Below are positions 28,507 through 34,995 of a stretch of 64,000 bases of DNA, one piece after another. The position numbers and the translations under genes are program-made. Under the pieces are notes generated by a model. That model made no database searches and was not told where the DNA came from. It worked only from the letters and a program-made list of their open reading frames with translations. Position 1 is the stretch's first letter. Every line of letters starts with the position of its first letter. Source of the DNA: QKTW01 sp052161885 (GTDB lineage Bacteria; Bacteroidota; Bacteroidia; Chitinophagales; Chitinophagaceae); assembly GCA_052161885.1 (NCBI GenBank), contig CP197396.1:2232001-2296000 (forward strand), written 5' to 3'.

Positions 28507-28746
28507 GTAAATTTTAATTGAATTTTAAAGTGAAACCATATAAAAAATGCTACCTGTCAGTTTGTTGCTTCTTTCAAACATGGTGCAGATACCTCATTTT
28601 GAATGTTTACCTATTCAATAAAAATTTCAATGAACGTTCTGTTTGCAAATAAGCCGCTGTTCGGAACAACCAGGGATTACTCACTACAGTTCAAAAATAA
28701 ATGGCCGGTAAGAAAAGAAATGGTAAAAACAGTATGATCTCATAAT

Positions 28747-28773
28747 AAAAAAGCTGTGCAAACATTGCACAGC
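28747..28773 (-). terminator. Orphan leftward terminator hairpin
   Basis: GCTGTGCAA and TTGCACAGC form a perfect 9-bp stem with a 3-nt loop. On the minus strand it is followed by six T residues. No leftward gene lies immediately upstream of it, only about 120 bp of structured intergenic DNA, so it may end a short RNA or antisense transcript. Confidence 0.55.
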
Positions 28774-28780
28774 CCCCTAT

Positions 28781-28827
28781 CGTATCATTGGTAAATACAT
28801 CAACCTATTAACCAATACGATGTATTT
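28781..28827 (+). promoter_or_regulatory. Interleaved inverted repeats, possible pseudoknot leader
   Basis: Two complementary pairs are nested in the order A1-B1-A2-B2: CGTATCATTGGT (28781) with ACCAATACG (28811), and AAATACAT (28793) with ATGTATTT (28820). That order gives an H-type pseudoknot in RNA. It lies 65 bp before the start of the 165-aa gene. The rest of the 385-bp region (28507-28891) is AT-rich with no gene. Confidence 0.4.
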
Positions 28828-28891
28828 ATTATTCATTTTCATAAAAACAGGCACATAATTTGTTTAATACCAGTTAAAAAATCACATATTT

Positions 28892-29389
28892 ATGCCTGTA
28901 AATGAATTAATCAGCACGCAGCTCGACCCTAACATGTCGGCACAGATCATCACTACTCTTAACAACATAGTAGCCTGGCTGCAGCCCGTTACTACTAACC
29001 TCACACCCGAAGAGCGCAGGCAATACGGCAGCATTAATGAGCAAAACAAGCTGCTGGTAAATAAAGTGGCCGACTTTCACCTCAACCAGCCTTCCCTGAG
29101 CTCACCAGATGTAAACTGGACAACCTACCAGCAAAACATGAGCAGCCGCACCAGCTTTGCAGCCATAGAGGCACTGGCGCAGCAGATCATAGAAATGTGC
29201 AGCGACCCACGCATCCTCCACGACTACAGCCTGTACCAAAATGCACTGGTAGACTATGACTATACCAAGTACAAGGCCAACAGCACCACGGGAGGCGCAG
29301 GATATACTACCAAGCTGGAAGACATACGGCAGTTGTTCCCTAACCCATCAGGTGTAAACACGCCTTCCGACCCTGCTGCAAAATCTTAA
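28892..29389 (+). CDS. Conserved hypothetical protein, 165 aa
   Basis: A soluble, mostly helical protein with no signal peptide. The N-terminal part (MPVNELISTQLDPNMSAQII, VAWLQPVTTNLTPEERRQYG) looks like an antiparallel helical bundle. The C-terminus is a flexible Gly/Ser/Pro tail (STTGGAGYTTKLEDI...PSDPAAKS). I do not recognise a family. It has its own strong terminator, and a possible structured leader precedes it, so it seems to be a single-gene unit. Confidence 0.65.
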   Translation: MPVNELISTQLDPNMSAQIITTLNNIVAWLQPVTTNLTPEERRQYGSINEQNKLLVNKVADFHLNQPSLSSPDVNWTTYQQNMSSRTSFAAIEALAQQIIEMCSDPRILHDYSLYQNALVDYDYTKYKANSTTGGAGYTTKLEDIRQLFPNPSGVNTPSDPAAKS

Positions 29390-29416
29390 ATACCTTTATA
29401 ATCAATTAAAAACCAA

Positions 29417-29446
29417 ACGCCCCGCACAAAATGCGGGGCGTTTTTT
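29417..29446 (+). terminator. Strong Rho-independent terminator after the 165-aa gene
   Basis: ACGCCCCGCA pairs with TGCGGGGCGT across a 5-nt loop and is followed by a T tract on the plus strand. Confidence 0.95.
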
Positions 29447-29456
29447 AATGCATCCC

Positions 29457-29710
29457 GGTTACGTCTCTGACGTAAGCAGGATACGTTCCAAACGTAAGCA
29501 GGATACGTTCCCAACGTAAGCAGGTTACGTTCCCAACGTAAGCAGGTTACGTTCCTGACGTAAGCAGGATACGTTCTCGACGTAAGCAGGATACGTTTCA
29601 AACCTAAGTAGGATACGTTCTCAACGTAAGCAGGATACGTTCTCAACGTAAGCAGGATACGTTCCCAACGTAAGCAGGTTACGTTCCTGACGTAAGCAGG
29701 ATAGGTTTAA
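29457..29710. repeat. Tandem array of a 22-bp palindromic unit (11 copies plus a partial)
   Basis: Units begin at 29471, 29493, 29515, 29537, 29559, 29581, 29603, 29625, 29647, 29669 and 29691 (exact 22-bp period); consensus CGTAAGCAGG(A/T)TACGTTC then about four variable bases. Copies with TT form the perfect dyad AACGTAA-GCAGG-TTACGTT. There are no spacers. A solitary related copy lies at 32444-32459. Function unknown: a protein-binding array, a set of small hairpins, or a minisatellite. Confidence 0.95.
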
Positions 29711-29714
29711 AATG

Positions 29715-29847
29715 AAAAACACACCCCTGACCCCGCTCAAGCGGGGAAGTGCTATTACTTAGCTCGCGTTATACCAGCTTTCTGCATAACATTTCCCCCT
29801 CCTGCGGAGGCCTGCTTCGCCGAGGCGAGGGTTAGGGGTGGGTTTAC
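29715..29847. mobile_element. MITE-like extragenic element with imperfect terminal inverted repeats
   Basis: The left end AAACACACCCCTGACCC and the complement of the right end (AAACCCACCCCTAACCC) match at about 15 of 17 positions. Inside are two further hairpins (CCCCGCT/AGCGGGG at 29731-29746 and CCT..AGG at 29801-29810). There is no coding sequence. GC-rich elements of this form are scattered through related genomes; non-autonomous mobility is inference. Confidence 0.6.
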
Positions 29848-29885
29848 ACAACATGTCACTACAGCAACGTTGAGGCTAACACAGG

Positions 29886-30155
29886 TTAGCGACTCTCCTC
29901 CCGGCACAGTACACTTGCCGCTTCGAGCACCGGCAGCAGATCGTCATACAGCCAGAAGATGTAGGCGGGCATGTCTTCGCGGTCGTCGAGCGTGTCCGTA
30001 AACCAGTCTTTCATCATACGCCGCAGATCGGGCAGCGCATTGATGGCAAAAAATTCGCGGAGCACCATCATCGGGTCATTGATCTGCTCCTGTGTGAGGT
30101 GCAGTGGTTCTTTGTGCCAGGGCGGCAGCGTGCAGCTTTCTTTTGTGAGTTTCAT
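29886..30155 (-). CDS. Hypothetical protein, 89 aa, divergent from an XRE regulator
   Basis: The ATG at 30155 (MKLTKESCTLPPWHKEPLHL) is chosen over upstream codons because the upstream residues look non-coding. The acidic, Trp-rich product (LREFFAINALPDLRRMMKDW, AYIFWLYDDLLPVLEAASVL) is probably all-helical and soluble. No family recognised. It faces an XRE regulator across about 180 bp, an arrangement seen in regulator/target pairs and some toxin-antitoxin loci, but neither role is shown. Confidence 0.65.
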   Translation of the reverse strand: MKLTKESCTLPPWHKEPLHLTQEQINDPMMVLREFFAINALPDLRRMMKDWFTDTLDDREDMPAYIFWLYDDLLPVLEAASVLCREESR

Positions 30156-30304
30156 ACGTGGGTAAAAGTTTTGATTTGTACCGGCAAAGTACAGCCACCG
30201 GAGCGGGCGGTACAACATGTATTACAAATGGTGCGCTATGTAAAAAACGGAACACATACGGTTTTAAACCATTTATTAATGCCGTGCAGGCCATGAGGAA
30301 ATAC

Positions 30305-30312
30305 TATATTTG
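30305..30312 (+). promoter_or_regulatory. Bacteroidota -7 promoter box before the XRE gene
   Basis: TATATTTG matches TAnnTTTG and lies 22 bp before the ATG at 30334. No convincing -33 TTTG box is seen. Confidence 0.5.
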
Positions 30313-30333
30313 TGCACATACAATACTACCGCT

Positions 30334-30738
30334 ATGGGAGATCATACAACACACCACGGAAGAAACGTAAAGCGCCTGCGCGAGATACTGGGTGTAAAGC
30401 AGGAAGCGCTGGCTATAGAGCTGGGCAAGGAGTGGAACCAGCAAAAAGTATCGGCACTGGAGAATAAGGAGCAGATAGACGAAGACCTGCTGGAGCGTAT
30501 AGCCCTGGCGCTGCATGTGCCGAAAGAAAAGATTAAAAACTTTGATGACGAACAAATGGTGTACAACATCCAAAATAACTATGAGGGCGCTTCAAACAAC
30601 CATAATATCGAAAACTATAATTTCCAATGTACCTTCAATCCCTTTGATAAGCTCCTTGAATTAATGGCAGAGATTAAACAACTGCATTCTGAGAAAGAAG
30701 CCCTGTATGAAAGGATGCTGGCGGAGAAGGGGAAGTAA
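30334..30738 (+). CDS. XRE-family helix-turn-helix regulator with C-terminal coiled coil
   Basis: The ATG at 30334 places the start 22 bp after a TATATTTG box; an upstream TTG would lie inside it. The 134-aa product has an HTH_3 domain at about 10-65 (VKRLREILGVKQEALAIELG, QQKVSALENKEQI), then an Asn-rich linker (NIQNNYEGASNNHNIENYNF) and a short leucine/Glu-rich helix at about 105-131 suited to dimerisation. It converges on the KAP NTPase gene, and the two share a 38-bp palindrome as terminator. It may regulate the divergent 89-aa gene or the NTPase. Confidence 0.85.
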   Translation: MGDHTTHHGRNVKRLREILGVKQEALAIELGKEWNQQKVSALENKEQIDEDLLERIALALHVPKEKIKNFDDEQMVYNIQNNYEGASNNHNIENYNFQCTFNPFDKLLELMAEIKQLHSEKEALYERMLAEKGK

Positions 30739-30745
30739 CTTTTAA

Positions 30746-30783
30746 TAAATATAGGACTGCCAGATCTGGCAGTCCTATATTTA
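30746..30783. terminator. 38-bp perfect palindrome, shared terminator of XRE and KAP genes
   Basis: Each 19-base half (TAAATATAGGACTGCCAGA) is the exact reverse complement of the other, centred on AGATCT. It begins 7 bp after the XRE stop and includes the stop codon of the converging NTPase gene. As RNA it folds into a long hairpin on either strand. Confidence 0.85.
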
Positions 30784-32331
30784 TAGATACACAGTATTGA
30801 AAAACACTTTTTTTTCTACTAGAAAATCTGAAATTTTCAATATTTCTTGTAAAAACTCATAACAGCTTATACTATTTTTTTGAAAGGGTATATTATTATG
30901 ATTATTTACAAACATTGCGCCCTCGAAATAATCTCCGCCCGAATAAATTTCTGGTATTTGCCACTTGAAGTAGATTTCACCACTTTTACCTAATACATAA
31001 TAACTAGGATAATCTAAGTGTCTATTATTTCCATCAAATCTATAAAAAACATCTTCGTTTTTGCCACTTTTCATTTTCTCAATAACATGACATATAACCC
31101 GCATAGATTTAAAAACATGTTCAAACTCATCAGAACTAAGATCAAGAAGCACTTTCTTCATACTTCTTAATATTTTTCTAAGCTGCTCTACTCCTCCTAA
31201 GCCCAAAGAAATTAGGTAAATCACTTTAATGATTCCGTATGCTGAAAGGTCAACCTCAAATATATTGGTCGAGAAACATGCATTTCCTAATATTCTGCTT
31301 GTTGGAATGTCAAATTTTAGAGAACGGCTATTTAATGTAATATCTTTACAAGACACGTGATTGATTTTCTTAAAATTTCTGATTTTAAAATGACCATTAT
31401 AGTATAATAATTTTAAAATCAGTGCCATAGTTATTCTATCTGATTCAAGAATATTTCCTACAGACAAATCATTCATACAATAATCTGCAATGGCATCCTC
31501 CAATGAATATCTAAAAGGTTCAAACGTGTAAAACTTCTCCATATACCCTTCAAAATCGGCCTTTTCTCCATACCTGTGCCTGTAAAGGCTTTCCACATTG
31601 TCCAGATCACATACCACTATTACTTTATCAAAGCCAAATTTGTTACTATCGAAATGATCGTTGTGCACACTGAGTATATTCAGGATGCGGAATATATGCT
31701 CCGGATCCAGCCGGTCGAGATCGTCGATAACAAGTATGTTTTGTTTTTCGCTGTCTGCTTTAAGCTGCTCAATATATGCCCGTAATATCCTAGTGATAAG
31801 GTTGTCTTCATAAATAGAGCCTTTACTTTCTAAAGAATCATTGATAAATTTTTTGATCGCCTCTATATTCAAATCCTTACCATCTTCTGTAGCATCTTTA
31901 AATGCCTTAAATTCTTCAAATTCCTTTTTAAATGTTTCTGCAACATCTATTCCAGTAACATCTTTTACTTTGTTATTGAGGATCTGTTTTAATAGCTTAG
32001 TAAACAGTGAACCTACATTGTTATATAAATAGGTTTGAATAATCAGGTTGTCGCTATACGGTTCTTCATCATTGTCCAGCGGATATTTTGTGAGCAACTC
32101 TTTTGCTACATCAATTTTTATCCATTCAAAAATATCCTGGTTAGCACCCACCACGTAATTGACCGGCGATATCCAGAAAAGGTTGTAATCTTTTGCTCTA
32201 GTCTCAAAATACTTTTTAAGAAAATAGGATTTCCCTGTCCCAAACTTTCCGGAGAATAGTATCCTGTCGTTGTTTTCCTGTTTTAAATGTATTGTAAAGC
32301 TTTCCTGTGGTTTATCTATACTTATGTTCAT
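30781..32331 (-). CDS. KAP-type P-loop NTPase, AT-rich
   Basis: Start placed at ATG 32331 (MNISIDKPQESFTIHLKQEN), because the 25 upstream codons do not resemble the family. The 516-aa product has Walker A GKFGTGKS (28-35), Walker B NILVIDDLDRLD (198-209) with the LDRLD form typical of KAP/STAND ATPases, and a strand FDKVIVVCDLDNV after it. The insert between the Walker motifs is long and helical; no membrane pair is obvious. The C-terminal 250 residues are not recognised. The gene is visibly AT-richer than its neighbours and has more rare-looking codons, which points to horizontal acquisition. KAP NTPases occur in several anti-phage and membrane-linked systems, but no partner nuclease is adjacent. 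Confidence 0.8.
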   Translation of the reverse strand: MNISIDKPQESFTIHLKQENNDRILFSGKFGTGKSYFLKKYFETRAKDYNLFWISPVNYVVGANQDIFEWIKIDVAKELLTKYPLDNDEEPYSDNLIIQTYLYNNVGSLFTKLLKQILNNKVKDVTGIDVAETFKKEFEEFKAFKDATEDGKDLNIEAIKKFINDSLESKGSIYEDNLITRILRAYIEQLKADSEKQNILVIDDLDRLDPEHIFRILNILSVHNDHFDSNKFGFDKVIVVCDLDNVESLYRHRYGEKADFEGYMEKFYTFEPFRYSLEDAIADYCMNDLSVGNILESDRITMALILKLLYYNGHFKIRNFKKINHVSCKDITLNSRSLKFDIPTSRILGNACFSTNIFEVDLSAYGIIKVIYLISLGLGGVEQLRKILRSMKKVLLDLSSDEFEHVFKSMRVICHVIEKMKSGKNEDVFYRFDGNNRHLDYPSYYVLGKSGEIYFKWQIPEIYSGGDYFEGAMFVNNHNNIPFQKNSISCYEFLQEILKISDFLVEKKVFFNTVYL

Positions 32332-32412
32332 ATGGTGATAATTGCTGTTTAAAATAATGAATTTATTTATCCTCATCATATAGACGTTATCATCGGTAGC
32401 ACACATTTTGTA

Positions 32413-32459
32413 ATGTTGGTGATAACACCAACATCGGCGGGGACGTAAGCGGGATACTT
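32413..32459. other. Hairpin and solitary copy of the 22-bp unit upstream of the KAP gene
   Basis: ATGTTGGTG and CACCAACAT (32413-32434) form a perfect 9-bp stem with loop ATAA. Ten bases on, CGTAAGCGGGATAC (32444) matches the core of the tandem array at 29.5 kb with one change. Both lie in the likely 5' region of the NTPase transcript. Confidence 0.6.
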
Positions 32460-32466
32460 AATAAAA

Positions 32467-32584
32467 CCGTCATGCTGCACCCGACCTAAGGAAGGAAGCT
32501 GCATCTGTGCAATATGACCCGGAAACTTCATCCGGCTCAGGTTTAAAAGATCCTGCTCTACACTGCGTTCCGGCAGGATGACGG
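32467..32584. mobile_element. Second MITE-like element with inverted ends
   Basis: The left end CCGTCATGCTGC and the complement of the right end (CCGTCATCCTGC) match at 11 of 12 bases and enclose about 90 bp of non-coding DNA with no plausible gene. A different family from the element at 29.7 kb. Mobility is inferred from structure only. Confidence 0.5.
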
Positions 32585-32699
32585 AAAAAAGCTGTCTAGT
32601 CCAATAGCAGCACACCGATGAACGGTGCCAATCCTGCATGCCGCAGGACAGGCGCCACTGCAGCTATATTGTGGCTCTATAGCCGGAACAATAAAAAAA

Positions 32700-32739
32700 C
32701 CTTGTCGTGGTACGGCTACGCTCACCATGACAAGGCTTT
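32700..32739. terminator. Bidirectional terminator downstream of the helicase gene
   Basis: CCTTGTCGTGG pairs with CCATGACAAGG (one wobble) with A7 on the left and T4 on the right; it ends the leftward helicase transcript. Between it and the gene lie two direct copies of TTAACTTATCAACCT. Confidence 0.8.
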
Positions 32740-32782
32740 TACTTGTTAACTTATCAACCTATTAACTTATCAACCTGTTACT

Positions 32783-34108
32783 TTACTTCTTCTTACCCCG
32801 TTTCTTAGGCTTGCCGTATTTCTCTTTCATTTTATCGGCATGCCTGATCTTAACGTTTACCTTTTTATTTTTGGCTGCTTTTTCATGAAAAGCTGAGTTC
32901 GGTACTACGTCAGGCAACTGGATGAATGTGTTGCGCATAAATACTTTCGGCTTTTCATCATCCGTCAGTTCGTCGGATATTTCAAGCTCTTCCGGCAGTT
33001 CGCGCACAGGCACTTCGTAATTCATAAGACCTTCTATGCGTTCCAGGTTTTCTTTTTCCTTCTCCGTGCAAAAAGTGATGGAAATACCCTTGCGGTCGGC
33101 ACGGCCCGTACGCCCTATACGATGTATATAGTTTTCGGCCACTTCCGGTACATCAAAGTTGATGACATGGCTTACCTCTGCGATGTCTATACCGCGCGCC
33201 ACAATATCTGTTGCAATAATAAAACGATAGTTTCCGTCGCGAAACTGCTTTACCGTATTGAAACGATGGTTCTGTTCTTTATTGGAATGAATAACACCTG
33301 CCTGTCCTTCAAAAGTGGCTTCCAGCTGCTCATAGAGCTGATCGGCCAGTGATTTTGTAGCTACAAATATCAGCACCTTATTCATCTCCTCATGCTTTTG
33401 CAGCAGGAGCTTCAGCAGGTTCACTTTAGTGTAAAAATTAGGCACATGGTATACCGACTGGTCTATATTTTCAAGCGGAGTGCCCGCCGGAGCGGCTTCT
33501 ACACGGGCCGGATCATTGAAAAAGGTACCCAGCAGCATTTCTACGTCTTCCGTAATGGTAGCGGAGTATAACAGGTTCTGGCGCTTCGCAGGCAACAGAT
33601 CCAGCACATTCATGATCTGCGTCCGGAAGCCGAGGTTCAGCATTTCGTCCATTTCATCGATCACCAGTTTTTTAATAGCTTTTGTCTTGAGCCAGCCATT
33701 AAGAATAAGATCCAGTAAGCGGCCGGGAGTGGCCACAATAATATCAGTGCCTTCCTGTATGGCCATTGCCTGCGGTTTCATATTTACACCACCAAATGCC
33801 GGTGTCACCACAAGGCTGGTATATTTTGTAAGCGCACGGGCTGTTTCTGTAACCTGCATCACCAGTTCGCGTGTGGGCACCAGTACCAGCATCTGCGGAA
33901 ACCTGTCTTTTGCATACTTGATCATTCGCAGGCACGGCAACAGGTAAGCAAGCGTTTTACCCGTACCAGTCTGCGCAATACCGCACACATCCTTCCCGGA
34001 CATAATTATAGAGAAAGATTTCTGCTGGATAGTAGTAGGCGTAGTATAACCCATATCCTCCAGCGCATTAAGCAGTGTGGTAGTGAGATTAAGATCAGAA
34101 AAGGTCAT
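32783..34108 (-). CDS. DEAD-box ATP-dependent RNA helicase
   Basis: A 441-aa protein with all core motifs in order: Q motif (PTTIQQKSF), motif I AQTGTGKT (45-52), Ia PTRELV, Ib ATPGR, motif II DEMD (151-154), III SAT (182-184), V ARGIDIA and VI HRIGRTGR (329-336). Motif II is DEMD where the canonical form is DEAD; DEVD/DEMD-like variants are usual for this Bacteroidota RhlE/DeaD-like clade. The C-terminus is a Lys/Arg-rich RNA-binding tail (KYGKPKKRGKKK). Likely acts in ribosome assembly or mRNA turnover. Single gene. Confidence 0.9.
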   Translation of the reverse strand: MTFSDLNLTTTLLNALEDMGYTTPTTIQQKSFSIIMSGKDVCGIAQTGTGKTLAYLLPCLRMIKYAKDRFPQMLVLVPTRELVMQVTETARALTKYTSLVVTPAFGGVNMKPQAMAIQEGTDIIVATPGRLLDLILNGWLKTKAIKKLVIDEMDEMLNLGFRTQIMNVLDLLPAKRQNLLYSATITEDVEMLLGTFFNDPARVEAAPAGTPLENIDQSVYHVPNFYTKVNLLKLLLQKHEEMNKVLIFVATKSLADQLYEQLEATFEGQAGVIHSNKEQNHRFNTVKQFRDGNYRFIIATDIVARGIDIAEVSHVINFDVPEVAENYIHRIGRTGRADRKGISITFCTEKEKENLERIEGLMNYEVPVRELPEELEISDELTDDEKPKVFMRNTFIQLPDVVPNSAFHEKAAKNKKVNVKIRHADKMKEKYGKPKKRGKKK

Positions 34109-34520
34109 TATGTATCGATTAATAAGATGCGAAGGTAACTTTTAATAGCGAGGACGGAAACAAACGGCTTGAGATACAGTTCCACGGCGACGAATTGGGA
34201 TACCTAGACGTGGGATTTGAGTGGTGAGAGCAACCACGGACGGAGCGTAAAATGAGAAGTCTCTATAAACGCAACATTCGTGTAGGGGCAAAAAAAGCCG
34301 GTAAAAACCAGGCCTTTCTCTTTTATTGGATTATTCTCCCCATCCATTAACAACACAAAGATATATTGCTTTAATACCCCGGGCTGTTTATGACATGTTA
34401 ACCGGATGCAGATAACAAACTATTAATACAAAATGGTAGATGTGGGATATCAGATATGAGATGTGGAGGTTTGGAATCAGGAATCGGAATTTGAGAAATA
34501 GCGTTTGGAATTTATCAGTC

Positions 34521-34635
34521 CTCAATTATCAGTTATCAATTCCCTGGGAAAGGTATGGACATAAAAAAGGATCGGTAGAAACCAACCCTCCCTATAAACC
34601 CTATCACTATGAAAACTGATGTAAAGGTACACCCG
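34521..34635. repeat. Duplicated element of about 115 bp, copy 1
   Basis: Runs from CTCAATTATCAG through ATGGACATAAAAAAGGAT to ATGAAAACTGATGTAAAGGT. The 50 bases from GTAGAAACC to GAAAACTGA are identical in copy 2 (34799). On the minus strand GGTTGGTTTCTACCGATCC plus a T run resembles an intrinsic terminator, with a C/A mismatch in this copy. A 32-codon reading frame begins at 34610 (MKTDVKVHPKMTVR...). Confidence 0.8.
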
Positions 34636-34798
34636 AAGATGACTGTACGATGTTTACGGCTTGTTAATGACTGTTATTATGAAAGCGAGGTGCTACTTGA
34701 AATGTGAGATATGGTATTTGGAATTTGGCCTGGAGGAATTTGGAATTTGAGCTTGCGGATTTGGAGTTTAAAAGTTTGGGACTTATCAATTATCAATC

Positions 34799-34906
34799 CT
34801 CAATTATCAATTCCGTGGGAAAATATGGACATAAAAAAAGGATTGGTAGAAACCAACCCTCCCTATAAACCCTATCACTATGAAAACTGACGTAAAGATA
34901 AAACCG
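34799..34906. repeat. Duplicated element of about 110 bp, copy 2
   Basis: Matches copy 1 with a few substitutions and a three-base shortening near its left end. Here the minus-strand hairpin GGTTGGTTTCTACCAATCC is better paired and is followed by TTTTTTT. The matching reading frame starts MKTDVKIKPG but stops after 16 codons. The better preserved stem-loop and the divergent tails suggest a non-coding RNA or terminator unit rather than a peptide gene. Confidence 0.8.
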
Positions 34907-34995
34907 GGAGTGCGATTATGTTGTTTCTGATTTGTTAAGCCCGGATTTCGCACACATCTTTACTTTCATTATTAAGCGATATTTTTGCATTCTAA

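Larger units (their letters stand above)
34109..34995. other. Gene-free interval with repeat debris
   Basis: No convincing gene is seen in this 887-bp stretch. The left third contains sequence that looks like decayed extragenic repeats and a weak hairpin with T tract (about 34289-34325). The right two thirds hold short degenerate GGAATTTGG-type repeats and two copies of a conserved element of about 110 bp, listed separately. Confidence 0.7.

Noticed and set aside
29386..29646. Leftward 86-codon frame through the tandem array
   Set aside because: It is open only because three 22-bp units equal 66 bp; the product is a repeat of YPAYV-like peptides starting inside the array and crossing a terminator.
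29457..29710. Regular repeat array considered as a CRISPR
   Set aside because: The 22-bp units are directly head to tail with no unique spacers, and no cas gene is present.
32376..32639. Leftward 87-codon frame upstream of the KAP gene
   Set aside because: It runs through the MITE-like element, the solitary repeat unit and a hairpin; composition is that of repeat DNA, not a protein.
32783..34108. DEMD in motif II as a sign of an inactive helicase
   Set aside because: The first two acidic residues needed for ATP hydrolysis are present and all other motifs are intact; the variation is ordinary for this clade.
34610..34708. 32-codon frame in repeat copy 1 as a small peptide gene
   Set aside because: The matching frame in copy 2 diverges and stops after 16 codons, while the hairpin is the better preserved part.
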